Positions 52,775 through 63,702 of a stretch of 64,000 nt of DNA are shown here, one piece after another (the stretch's first letter is position 1; the number at the start of each line of letters is the position of its first letter). Below the pieces are notes generated by a model that worked only from the letters and a program-made list of their open reading frames with translations, did not search any database and was not told where the DNA came from. The position numbers and the translations under genes were made by a program. Source of the stretch: Phytophthora sp. 'mugwort' (taxonomy: Eukaryota; Oomycota; Peronosporomycetes; Peronosporales; Peronosporaceae); NCBI GenBank assembly GCA_033558025.1, contig JAUCEF010000003.1:3250001-3314000 (forward strand), read 5' to 3'.

Positions 52775-52948
52775 AGCTGAAAAAAAAGAAATATAAGAAC
52801 CAAAACTACTTACAGCATTCCAGCCACTCATAGCATCCGGAAAATCTGGATCAATTTCACCAAAAACAACATCTAAAGTACCAATAATTGTAACAACATC
52901 AGCAATCATATGATTTTTAGCTATAAAATCTAATCCCATCAATTTCAC
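52775..52948 (-). other. Nuclear mitochondrial DNA insertion: nad7 end joined to cox1 fragment
   Basis: AT-rich patch. On the minus strand, 52948-52850 encodes [20 protein letters not shown] and ends VVFGEID, matching the C-terminus of NADH dehydrogenase subunit 7 (NuoD type). Without a gap, 52849-52775 encodes [20 protein letters not shown] and SFFSA, matching a stretch near the C-terminus of cytochrome c oxidase subunit 1. The two genes are joined in the same frame but are only fragments. They sit between the Gypsy gag and protease sequences. Confidence 0.75.
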
Positions 52949-52999
52949 ATTCGAGTCCGTCGTTGGCTTCACCCCATTTCTCGGACCATTATGCTTCGC

Positions 53000-55328
53000 C
53001 TACAAAAGCGAACACATAGTTCGCTTCACCACTGGCTCAGCTGACTGTGGCAGCCCGTTATTTTCCAACCCAGTCAGTGGTGGCGGGCCGCCGCCTCCAC
53101 ACGCGGTGCATGGTCCATAGCGAAGGCGTTCGCGTGAGTCGTCCCGGCGATCCCAACAATCGGAACGTGGGCGTTCACGCAAGACATCTCGGCGATCTCG
53201 ACGCTCAAAGCGCTGGCGTTCGCGAGTCATCTCGGCGGTCTCGACGGTCAGGCGTCTTGAACAGTTGATTGGCCGTGACCGAATGTTTATCGCTCGATTC
53301 GGCTCGACCGGCTGAGTTCTTGGAGCGGTCGCTGCCTTCTCCCGCGTCGAAATAATCTTGGTCTGGGCCTGAACCTCGCTATAATCACTGCAGTCGCTAT
53401 CTTCATCTGACGAGTCCGCCGACCGGACACCGCGGTAGAGTTCATCAACTATTGCATCGGCAAGTGCGACTCAGCAATAACAGCCTTCATCTCGGCGACC
53501 TCGGCAGTCATTTTCTGCGGGATTCACGTTTGTCATCACGCCGAGGCTCGCTCCGCCGACTTCCATCCCCACGCCGAGTGTTGTCTCCGAGACGAGTCTC
53601 GGGCTTTGCCTGACACCGGTAGGTCGCGCTGTTTCTTGCGTTTCCTCCCAAGATACGTAGATTAATGATCCATTCAACACGATAAATGTCGGTGCGTTAA
53701 AGCGGGTACGAGAGGTGCATGATCGCGTCGTCTCCGAAATGGAGCAAGAACTGCTCTACGTGCAGCAGCATCCGCCCCGTCCTTCCCATACTGGATCTTA
53801 ACAGTGCGTTGGTACCCATTCAAGCGGACGAGGAAGTCACCAATGTGTTCCTTTTTCATTATGTCTCGCTGAATAGTATCGGGTACGCACCGACTGATCG
53901 AATTGAGAGCAGCAATAATCCAAGAACTGTTCGCTGAGTAGGCTCCACTTCTTCTGGGTCCGCCGGTCCAGCTGGCGGTACCAGCTTTTGGCAGCTCGAC
54001 CTAAGCAAAGCGAAAACGGCTCGCACCACGAGTTCTGAGGCATCCGAGATCCTTTCATCGCATAGATGAATCTCTTCAACCACTGCAACGATGCATCCGA
54101 ACGGAATCGCCTCCCATCGAATTCAGACATTTTGTCCAGCGAGAAATGGGTTCTCAATTCCAAGTATTCCGTGTCATTTCGGTCGACTTCGCCGTAGCTG
54201 AGTCGACGGATTTGCTCCTTCACTGACGCTTCACAGTCACCGCAATAGCCGTCATAACGCGGCTTATGATCCGCTTCCTCGTCTTCGAGCTCGGCTCCGT
54301 CGTCTTCATCATGAAGGTAATCATAACGACCCGCTTGCTTCTTCGCTTGCTTCGGAGACTTCAACATGTGTGAATCTTCGAAGTACGGAGTCCCTTCGGT
54401 GGAACGGAATTTCCCCGTTCGCTTAGTTTCAGGCGTCTTCGGAAGCGGGATCTTGCTAGGGTGTTCGACGAGCTCGGCTATGCGCTTGGCGATCAGCGGT
54501 TGAGGTCCTGGGGCGTTCTCCAGACCGAACGCTGCCCGTAGTCTGCGTTTCCAGTGAGTCAACTCCATTTCCAGCTCGGCGGAGATCCCAGCCGAATAAA
54601 ATCAAGCTTTTTGGACGACCATTACAGCGGTAACCCATTGCCCTCAGCAACAGAACTGTACCTTCCACAAGTTAGTTGATGCTGGTACTGTTCACCGGTT
54701 GAGTGAGCTCCGGGCCTAAACTCGGCCATTTTGCTTGGGCCATGGCCACCGGTGCGAACATCATCATCCACTTTGACTGGGAGCTAATCACTTCGCCGAG
54801 TCTCGCCAGCACCTTGTTCGCACTCGGCCTGTCGGTATTACGTGTCGCCCTTGGCACTAGGGGTGGACGTTCCCCTTGAGCAACACCGTGATCTTCATCG
54901 TCCACCTCATCGTCGAGTTCAGCGCCGAGATTGCGCTCAACTGGGCGCGGATTTCCCATCCGAATCACTTAGAGCGACATCTCGTCGAGCTCTGCACGCA
55001 ACTCGGCTGTCGTCTTCACATACTCGTTTTCATCCTTCACTTCATACTCTTCATCACTTCCTCCTTCATCCTCTTGGTCTTCAGTCTCGTCTTCTTCAAA
55101 CCGGACCCTGCCGACGATTTCCGCCGTCAGGTCAGCGATCAGCTCGCCAGCTGAGTTCGACCCTGCGAGGGGTGAACCTGCGGCGGTCGCTGGGCTGCTC
55201 CGCTTGACATCGGCAATCCCATGACCATCCTGCTTAGTACTTGAAACTTGGTTAGCTTGGCACCAGCGAAAACAATCACACCATGTTCCCGAGTCGCAGC
55301 CCCAGTTGTGGTATTGCAGCACACACAA
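53000..55328 (-). pseudogene. Gypsy-type retrotransposon gag, fragmented
   Basis: Several minus-strand frames in order. There is an acidic N-terminal region (55328-54969, FEEDETEDQEDEGG). The gag core at 54568-53837 has DGRRFRSDASLQWLKRFIYA, NSWCEPFSLCLGRAAKSWY and WSLLSEQFLDYC, with its continuation (FLVRLNGYQRTVKIQYG) at 53859-53674. A start of a zinc knuckle (YGPCTACGG) is near 53110, where the similarity stops. Frameshifts separate the pieces. The order matches gag followed by the retropepsin of the next feature, interrupted by the mitochondrial insert. Confidence 0.7.
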
Positions 55329-55329
55329 A

Positions 55330-55770
55330 TTCGTCAGATGTGGTTACTTAGGCAAGAATCACAACAATAGCCGAGCTAGTCGGCCCTTGTTGGCCTGCGC
55401 TGGGTTGCCCCTAGCGGTTCGGCCCTTACGGGACAGTGGTGTCTCTCTTCCGCCGAGACCAAGTGCCCCAAGCCAGTCAATACACAGAGGCCAGCTGAGC
55501 TGATTGCCTCTGGCTTTGATATCCCGTATCCTCCGCTAAAGAGCGGACGACGGCGCGTTAGCGCTTTGACGGGTCGCCGACAACATAATCTTCTCGGCTA
55601 GAAGTGTTACGGTACCCGGGCTGTACGGCGTACCGACCCGCCGAGGGTTTAGGGTTTAGGGTTTAGGGTTTAGGCAGGACTTGTTCCTTCGCGCTTGGCG
55701 ACACACGTCCTTCCCCGGGCCGACCTAGTTCTCTTGGCGCTACCAGTCAACACCCTATAAGCTATGCCTC
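55330..55770 (-). repeat. Probable Gypsy 5' LTR or leader region
   Basis: GC-rich noncoding stretch upstream of the gag on the minus strand. It includes the telomere-like TTTAGGG run. LTR ends were not matched to a second copy. Confidence 0.35.
55644..55674 (+). repeat. Interstitial telomere-like repeat (TTTAGGG, about 4 units)
   Basis: Four consecutive TTTAGGG units, the last lacking its final G, preceded by AGGG. It lies inside the probable LTR of the Gypsy remnant rather than at a chromosome end. Confidence 0.9.
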
Positions 55771-55774
55771 TCGG

Positions 55775-56080
55775 GTGTCAACGGGAACCATAATTCAGCC
55801 GTGCAGGGACTTACCGGATAGTGAGCAGCTGTCTTGGACTTGGAAAGTGTTACTCTGGTATTATCTCCCGGGAGACCCCAAGGGGCTCCTCGTATTGTTG
55901 ACTATGCAAATATTCAGTGAAATGAAATGCGCTCGGATCTCGACCGACCCTTCGCAAATATCTCAATGTAACCCGAACTCAGCGGATTGGTTTTGTTCAT
56001 CCAATCGAGTAGCCGAGTTTCTAGTTGACTTTGTACTCAGCGAGCAGTACCGTGGTTGCTTCCTTAAGTGCGATATGTGA
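55775..56080 (+). other. Open frame of unknown nature between retroelements
   Basis: 101-residue plus-strand frame (MSTGTIIQPCRDLPDSEQ...) at the junction between the Gypsy and Copia remnants. No motif; probably read-through of repeat sequence. Confidence 0.2.
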
Positions 56081-56125
56081 ACCACTTCATCTGGCGCTCA
56101 CTACACCGCATTGAGGTAAGCTGAG

Positions 56126-58095
56126 AACTCCATGGCTACCGCGTGTATGACTTGGAGTCGAAGAAGGTGAAGATATCCAGGTTGGTGAAGCTCGATGAGC
56201 TTGGGAACGATATCGGGAACGGCACGGCGCCGATGGGGACACAACAGTCATCCAGGTGTCGCACGATGTCGATGAACCAGAACAACAACCACATGTTGAA
56301 GATTGGACGCACAGCTGCTCATGGAAGACACAGACATGAGGTAGACGGGGACGCAGTTGACGACGGGAACGAGCTGGCAACATTCCGAAGAACGCCTAGC
56401 ACAGCATTGGCTAGAATAGTATCTTCCACTGTGAAGCGGAGCGTGTCCGACGTGTGCGCGAACCTGTACTTGTACTTGGAGGTGGTCGTGCTGACGACGA
56501 CGAGTACAAGGTGAACGACGACCACTTCTGGCCGCCGTCCCAGACGAGACCTCGTGTGACGAGGACGGTCTGCTGGTTGGAACTGTACTGACATATGCAA
56601 CCAATGTTGGAGACGCCGACGGCGCGCCCTTCACCTACCACGCAATGAATAGCAACGAGGCGTCCGGTGGGTGAAGGCGATGAACGACGAGTTGAAGGCG
56701 CACGCGGACAACGGCTCGTGGACACTGGTGCGGCGCATCTCCGGCGCCAGGCCGATAAGGTGTCGGTGGGTGTTCGTCAAGAAGAGGAACGAGAACGGAC
56801 GGCCGCGTCGTGAGGTACAAGGCCAGGTTGGTGGCGAAGGGATTCAAGCAGACGTTCGGCGTGGACTTCTTCGAGACTTACTCGCCCGTGGCTAACGTGA
56901 ACTCAAGCAGGGTGGTGCTGTCCGTGGTGGTCTCGAAGGCTTACGTGGCGGAACCGTTGGACACGGACACGGCGTTCCTGAACAGTGACTTGAAAGAGAC
57001 GGTCTACACGGGGGTGTCGTATGACATTACCAACGGTGCGATCATGATATTCAAGTTGGACAAGGCGATCGACGGCCTTACGCAGGCTGCGGGCGAATGG
57101 CACCATACGATGCACACGGTGTTCGCGAAGATCGTCTTCCGCAGCTGTGGGGCAAACCTGTGCGTCTACGTGAAGGGCGGGAAGGGCAAGTACGTGTACA
57201 TATGCTTGTACGTGGACGACATGAGCATCGCGGCCAAGACGAGCATGGAGATCGAGGAGGTCAAGATGGCCCACCAAAACTCGTTTAAGATGAAGGAGTT
57301 GGGCGAGGTCAAGTTCATCCTCGGGATTGATATCGGCGATGACCGATCGGTCGGCACGCTGACGATAACACAGACGCGCTACATCGACGACAACGTCGAC
57401 CGGTTAAACCAGCCGGACGCGAGGCGGTGGTAAACCAATGCAAGTCGGGGCTGAAGTTATTGAAGATGCAGTCGCCGACGACGAACGTAGCGCATGACGC
57501 CATGAAGTCCAAGCCGTACAGGTCGTTGATCGGGTGTGTGATATACCACGACCTGCACGTGCCTGGACGTGGCGTACCTCGTCATGCGTTCCCTGGAGAA
57601 CCCAGCGCAGCAACATTGGAAGGCTGCCATTCGCGTGCTGCTGTACCCGAAGAACACGTAGGAGGTCGGCATCCTCTACAACAAGAACAACAAAATGGTC
57701 AAGTTGGAGGCGTTCACCGACGCAGACGGGGGCAATAACATCGACGTCCGTCGCTCAGTCTCGGGAATCATGGTGATGCTCGGCGGTGCGCCGGTCATCT
57801 TCAGGCCAAGTACCCGCGCACGGTGTCGCTGAGCACGAGAGACGCGGGGTACATAGCACTGATCTTGTGCACGCAAGAGGTGCTATGGCCCCGCACCACC
57901 AGGATCACGAGCAAGTGGGAGCGACCGAGGTGTGGGATGGCAATCATGGTGCGATTTTGTTGGCGGGCAATGCGAGCCAGAATGCGCGCACAAAGCACGT
58001 CGACATCCGCCATCACTTCATACGCGAGAAGGTGGACAAGGAGGCTCGTGTACCTGCTCGCGGTGAGCGGGACCCACGCACATGCCGCTGAGCAC
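56126..58095 (+). pseudogene. Copia retrotransposon remnant (integrase end, RT, RNase H)
   Basis: Plus strand, GC-rich. It starts in the last part of an integrase region (GYRVYDLESKKVKISRLVKL, about 56126-56190). A linker with several stops follows. RT begins KAMNDELKAHADNGSWTLV (about 56674), with RYKARLVAKGFKQ and GVDFFETYSPVA in the open frame 56810-57433, which also has the YVDDMSIA catalytic box (about 57210) and LGEVKFILGIDIG. RNase H remnants follow (AFTDADGGNN near 57715, STRDAGYIAL near 57830, HVDIRHHFIREKVD near 58000). The 5' part is missing and frameshifts are frequent. Confidence 0.8.
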
Positions 58096-58111
58096 TAGCG
58101 GCGAGTGGGAG

Positions 58112-58520
58112 TGTTAGCATTGTGCGTCACCCCGTGCAATTGGTCAGCCGATCACGCAGGCAACGAGGACGTACACGTTGATGACCGCGTTGGGAATGAT
58201 GGACAAGGCGGGGAACAGGTAGCACGTGCGGCGGCGTGACGAGATTGGGTGACCGTCTGTCATAGAGAAGTCAAGTCAAGTGGTCAGCCAAGGTAATCAG
58301 TCTGATGAGAAGGAACAGGAGCACAAGGAGGAAAGCAGGAGAGGAAGAGAAGAAAGTAGATGCAGACTTTAAGATTAATTCACTTCGGCATGTCCCTTCT
58401 CCACCTCAAGCGCACAACCAGTAGCGATCAGTATCTCCTCGCTTACTGCAGCTGGGAACGTTTGTTGGTTCCAAGCGTAGCCGTAAGAACACGTCGACGT
58501 TGGATATTAACGCTACTGTT
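58112..58520 (+). repeat. Candidate Copia 3' LTR
   Basis: Begins TGTTAGCATTGTGCG just after the RNase H remnant, as a Copia LTR would (TG at the 5' end). The 3' end and target duplication cannot be set without a second copy. Confidence 0.4.
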
Positions 58521-58566
58521 TTGAGAAGAAAGGCAGTTGACGCTATGTCAAGGTCATCTTAAATGA

Positions 58567-58941
58567 TTAATCTAGTGCTCCTGCCATGATAACCCACACG
58601 CATAAATGGCGTTCGACATGTTGCCACGAGGTTTTGGCCAAAGAGGTTGAAAGTCTGTTATCGCAAGAAAAGCTTGCGTTTCCAGTTTGTTTTGCAAAAC
58701 CAACGCTTGCATACAGAACAAACAAAAACAGAACTAGTTCGCCAACACAATATGAATATGTTTCCGCCGTAGTGCAGTACCGTCTCCACATGAGCTTCAT
58801 AGTACCGTACAGTGTGTTCATTAGCATCTCCATATAAATAGGGTCATCGCCGTAAAAAAAGAGAAGCGAAAGCGCCGAAATTTTCTTGAGGAGGACAACA
58901 AAAGCAGCAAAATTGAAAAACCCAACCACCGAAATTATCAT
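58567..58941 (-). CDS. Hypothetical small membrane protein, uncertain
   Basis: 124-residue minus-strand frame with two or three hydrophobic stretches (FFNFAAFVVLL; ELVLFLFVLYASVGF). No family recognised and no paralogue in the window. It may be a fragment. Confidence 0.25.
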   Translation of the reverse strand: MIISVVGFFNFAAFVVLLKKISALSLLFFYGDDPIYMEMLMNTLYGTMKLMWRRYCTTAETYSYCVGELVLFLFVLYASVGFAKQTGNASFSCDNRLSTSLAKTSWQHVERHLCVWVIMAGALD

Positions 58942-59022
58942 GGTGTTTTTTTCGATGCATCATCGAAAAAAAAAACAGAGATAAAAGAGTGCGACAAGAA
59001 ATCCAGCATATGAGAAAACGCG

Positions 59023-59160
59023 AAGTGTCCTCTGCATTCAAATCAGGAAGAAAAGGAAAGTGGTTGGCGACGAAGCACACGTGAGAGATGAGGCTACGAA
59101 AAGCATAGTACCAATTTTATGTCAGCAGCGGAATCATCCAACTTGAATGATCCGCCAAAA
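59023..59160. repeat. Dispersed repeat, copy 1
   Basis: GTGTCCTCTGCATTCAAATC, then GGCGACGAAGC, GGCTACGAAAAG and GTCAGCAGCGGAATC. The same order recurs at 61841-61980, and a weaker copy lies at about 59290-59400. Confidence 0.7.
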
Positions 59161-59289
59161 AAAGTTCGAGTCTCCGTTTGAGTTTCTTCAGAATTGGGTT
59201 TGATCGGTTGTAAAAAAAGAAAATATTATGGGCGAAGGAGCGCATTTTGCTGTGCCAGTTTTTGAGTTTCGATTTTGCGGCGGAGCTTA

Positions 59290-59400
59290 CGTAAGAGATG
59301 GAACCTGTGGGGATTACGAAAAGTTCGGTGCAAACCTATGTTTGCCGAGGAACTACTCGACTTGAACGATCTGGCTGCAAGAAACACGTCGCTTTTGCGG
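59290..59400. repeat. Dispersed repeat, diverged copy 2
   Basis: GATTACGAAAAGTTCGGTGC and GAGGAACTACTCGACTTGAA line up with GGCTACGAAAAGCATAGTAC and GCGGAATCATCCAACTTGAA of the copy at 59023. Similarity is partial. Confidence 0.4.
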
Positions 59401-59606
59401 ATGAGTGCTTTCTTCACTTGGCGCACAGATCGATAGCCGCAACCAGGAAGCCTCGTCGCAAGAAAGATTATTAGCCAAGTTTGGCGTTGATAGGCCAACG
59501 CCGCTCGTGCCGGATATCGTACTTTACGAAAAAGGCACGCACCCCATTTAGCGTCTTCGCTGTTGCAAAGGGTTCATTGCGAAAACCTTCATGGCCCACC
59601 ACCAAG

Positions 59607-60281
59607 ATGCAAGCTCCAGTGTGGACTTCACGTGAAGTACGTGCGCTAACGTTGCTATGTTGTCACGCGTTTTTGATATATGTATTTAATTACCAATTTT
59701 TGTGGCGAAGTAGGATGATTTACTTCGCAATGCTGTGCGTCGCCACGGAGTGCGTCGATGGGATATGATCGCCGCAGATGTCCCGAATCGGTCACAAGAT
59801 GTGTGTCGCACTCGTTGGGATGAACTCCAGAGTCGCTGGACGCCTTCCACCCGACAGCCATGGAGCACGGAGGAAGACACAGTGGTGAGATCTTTGGTAG
59901 GCTGCCAAAGGGCGAATCAGTGGACAATCATGGCTTCATTCCTGCCAGGAAGGACTGCAAAGCAATGCCGGGAACGATGGCGTAACCAGCTTGACCCCGG
60001 ACGCATGGTCCCGAATCGCTCTGCACTTACATGGAAGAACAGACAATGCGATCAAGAATCGCTGGCACTCGGCTCAATTCCGTCAACGGACTCAAGAGGT
60101 TTGCAATGAGTTGGATTTCCAATCCAAGGTGACACCAATGTCACGTTGTCATTCGGTCGAGATCGAGGGAGTCTGCGTTCCCAACGCGGAGGACACTGAA
60201 GATTTGGCCTTGTGGGCTGAACTAGCCGAATGCTTGTCTGATGAAGTTCCACTACACTGTGGTGACTATCTACGTGAATGA
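59607..60281 (+). pseudogene. Myb-repeat (R2R3/3R type) protein gene with damaged third repeat
   Basis: Exon 1 (59607-59636, MQAPVWTSRE) joins exon 2 at 59714 across an intron 59637-59713 with GTACGT..GTAG ends and a GCTAAC branch-like site. The splice restores a perfect Myb repeat: WTSRE-DDLLRNAV, HGVRRWDMIAA, CRTRWDEL. The second repeat is complete (PWSTEEDTVV, QWTIMASFLPGRTAKQCRERW). The third has only its second half (AWSRIALHLHGRTDNAIKNRW) and is in a shifted frame beginning near 59990, so the first helix and Trp of repeat 3 are missing. An initiator-like GGTTCATTGCGAAAAC lies at about 59570. Myb proteins bind DNA as transcription factors; this allele probably is not fully functional. 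Confidence 0.75.
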
Positions 60282-61329
60282 AGCGAGCTCTCAGGATCTT
60301 GATTGCTATGTGGTTAGCCGTAAGCTCACTTTATGCAGTTCGAAACCAAACGAGATGATAATAATTTGCTATTGGGTTTGCTGTACATCGTCTGTAGAAG
60401 AACGTAGACACTCGCGGGTATTCCTTTAACCGCCTAAACACCCTCGATGGTAAGCCTCTGTTGCATCCGGTTGCTTGCGCTCGATAAAATATTTTGATGT
60501 GGCTGGTCTCAAGGTTGCTGAAGCTAGTCATTGAAATCGGATTCTCCAACAGTCCGCCACGTCGAAAATGGAAAAGGACCACACGTTGTCTTCTTCGCCG
60601 TCTTTCTATCGGTGTCACCAGCACTGTGACTGCTTGTGTCCTTTCAAAGCGCCCAGACCATCGCAAAGTTCATAGCATCCACTGTACCATCATCAATAAT
60701 ACGTCATTGTTAGCTGCCAAAAGTAGAATTCCGAGCTCTTAATGTTGGTCCTTTAGAAGAGAGTAGCTCTCGACGCGACATACGCCATGGCTGCTGAAAG
60801 ACCGGTAGGCGTACCTTAGACACGAGGTACAGGTAGATTACGAGACTGAAGCGACGTATCGGGTACTGCTATTACCACAGCGGTATCGCGCAGAAGGTCA
60901 AGAGCAGCCAAAATGTTTGGCAGGCACTGACCAACTGCTGTCGAGAAAGATGTGCACTGTGTACTGCCTTGAAATCATTTCGAATCCGTTGTAAACTGAT
61001 GTGAAACCCGGAACATGTAAAAACTGACAACTCAAAACGATTCTTTAGAGGGTAACCAAAATATGTCGCTACATCTGAAACTTTCCTAACGAAACATACT
61101 AAAAACAAAGTATAGTATTTATTTTAATCATCAAATTTCCTACGGAAATAATTTTTATTTATCTGCGCTAGTAGTAATAGTTTATCGGCACCCCTCTCAC
61201 CTCTTATAACAAATACCGTAGTCGGGATAATAATCCCACGGGTAAACCATTTCCCAAAGTGTAATTGAACCTATGGAAAAGTTATGGAATACTTACCACA
61301 TCAAACATAGCCGCGAGGTCGGCGGCGAA
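60282..61329. other. Intergenic, nothing recognised
   Basis: Short frames on both strands only. The last part (about 61100-61200) is AT-rich. Confidence 0.4.
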
Positions 61330-63460
61330 AACGAAACACGCCAAATTTAAAATCTCGGTTTTGAAACGTTGGCGGTTTCGTCTTCGCGCTCTAAATTTGC
61401 AGCAAGACAACGCATGTATGCACGCGTAATCTTACTGCAAATCCATAATCTCCACATGTGTGTGTAACGCGCGGCATTGAAGAGCAGGGCGATGTCATAC
61501 CAAGTACAGTACCGACAGTCGACAATACATGCTCATTTGATAATTTACCGAAGCTTGGGCTGATTTGACTATACAGTACCAGCTTTGCGAACGGAATAGC
61601 CCGACTATGTCAGATCACGAGCACCTATGTCCGACCAATTGGCGACGTTCAACAATCGCCAACCAAAGCGCGTCACATTGCGCCTGGAGTGAAGTCGTCG
61701 CACCCTTGGGACAGTCGTCGAATGCCGCGTCGCTCTCTGATGCTCAGTTCCATAAGCAGCAAACTCATCGATGATGCGTTATTTTTTGGGACCAGGAGAT
61801 GGTCGCGAATGCTAAATAAAACTCAACGCAAGCCAATGCAAGTGTCCTCTGCATTCGAATCTGGAAAAGAGAAAAGTGGTGGGCGACGAAGCGCACGTGG
61901 GTCTTTTGGGGGGGGGGGCTACGAAAAATTCAGTACCACATCTCTGTCAGCAGAGGAATCGTTTAAGTTACGTTAACACGTCGCGATCCTAAAACTTCTA
62001 TGCTACCAAGCAATAAAAGGTCCTCGTACTCGTTCGCAAATCCTCACTCATCACAATCCAGGCGAAAGGATTTAGCTGAGCATCGTTACTATTTAAGTTT
62101 CGATCTCAAAACTCTCCAAATCATCGATTTTCTTAAAGGCGCCGTGTGAGACACGCTCCAGTCGTATAATCATTCGGTAAACGTCGAGTACGGTAAGATT
62201 GTTATACCATTGTTTTGATTTAGTATTGCTCCCGAGTTATGAAACTATTATTATTTTTTTTATGCCTCTCATCCTTACAGAGATTCTCTAAACCATCTAA
62301 TAATTATGGCCAGTTGAAATATATAGGAAGTGGATAAAGTCACAACGTGCGTGCATGACTACTAAAATATAAAATCCCGATTATTAATACGGATACTTTT
62401 CCATATATATGATATTGTTTTGTAAAATGATGATTAATTGTCTACACTAATGCCACATTTTTTCAGTTTCCGTTTGGTACTGTAGGCATCATACAAGCAA
62501 AGTGAAAAATGACTCTCATGACATGTAGTTAGAAAGACATATCTTCACATTATGAGGATGTATTATATAACTTCCACTAATATACGATAACATGGCGTTA
62601 ATGCTGGTGTGTTTAGCATTGTGCAAGGTGAGGACTGATGACGATGGCAGTAGACGCGCCGAAAGCTTTCCGCCTTATCAACGACACTCAAGAATATCTT
62701 ATTTAAAGCGTATTAATTAGGATATGATATTTAGGAGCAATTTGAATTTCATGACGGACTTTTTAGAATTTCAGTGAATAACCCTATGCAATGGTGTACT
62801 TTTTGTGAAGATCGCAGCTTCTAGTTATCGCATAATAAAAAAAAACTGAGAACGGTGTTGCAAAGTGGGAAGCAAACCTTTCCGGGTCCTAAAGAACGGT
62901 TATGGACTGGAGATATGGAAATTGTTTGAATGTAAAACTTTATAAATTATGAATCCTGTTCGTCAGGAAAATATATTATCCTTTTGTGAGCTATGACTAC
63001 CAAACGCATAATTTATTGATTCACTGTTATTGATAATGCTATTTTCGGAGGCCTGGTTGTGCGACTATCTCCTGCTCCCACGCATAGCAACCGGGGCGTG
63101 AGCTGGCTACAGAGAGCGACGTGGCATTCGACGACTGTCCCAAAGGTTGCGACGACTTCACTGCAGGTACAGTGTGACGCGCATTGGTTGTCGATGGCTG
63201 GCAGTCGCCAATTGGTCGGACTCTAGGTGTTCGTGATCTGACATCGTGCCAGAGTCGGGCGTTTCCGTTCGCAAAGCTGGTACTGTATTGTCAACTCAGG
63301 CCAAGCTTTGGCAACTTGTCGAATTGTGGATTTGTCAGTGCTGTACTTCGTGTAGTCTCGCTTTGCTGGTTAGGACCGTGCCTTACGCGAGAAAGTTTTA
63401 TTGGATTCGCAATAAGGCAACGCGTTGCGGTACCTGCAAATACTCCTTCAAATTTGCCGG
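61330..63460. mobile_element. Non-autonomous element with long (250 bp or more) terminal inverted repeats
   Basis: The stretch about 61500-61755 is the reverse complement of about 63105-63350 with clear high similarity: GGCATTCGACGACTGTCCCA, CGCCAATTGGTCGGAC, CGTGATCTGACAT and TTCCGTTCGCAAAGCTGGTA are shared between one arm and the reverse complement of the other. Weaker similarity continues outward to about 61330 and 63460 (GGATT.GCA.TAAG, CAAATTT). The 1.3-kb interior is AT-rich and has no coding capacity. Long inverted repeats suit Mutator-like or foldback elements; the superfamily is not proven. Confidence 0.7.
61841..61980. repeat. Dispersed repeat, copy 3
   Basis: GTGTCCTCTGCATTCGAATC, GGCGACGAAGCGCACGTG, GGCTACGAAAAATTCAGTAC and GTCAGCAGAGGAATCG match copy 1 at 59023. 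It lies just inside the left long inverted repeat, with a G homopolymer at about 61908-61918. Confidence 0.7.
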
Positions 63461-63702
63461 TGTCGTGATCCTGACGGTTCTGTTGGATAGAGTAAAGCAT
63501 TATATATATAGAGTGAGTGCCGCGCCCAACTGGGGAAAAGGTGAAAAGGTGAAAACCGGGTCAGTTTTCAACCTACCCCGCTAGCTGGCTCTACAAATAT
63601 CCGTCCGGCGGATGCTGTATACATCCCCTGTATATCCGGCCCCCACCACTCATTTGTGGAAAACTAGCGCAGGGGGGGGGGATATGGCGCCCGATCTTAG
63701 CG

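Noticed and set aside
55644..55674. True chromosome end
   Set aside because: Only about four telomere units, flanked on both sides by retroelement sequence.
56903..57277. Minus-strand frame within the plus-strand Copia
   Set aside because: Antisense to the reverse transcriptase; low-complexity composition typical of shadows.
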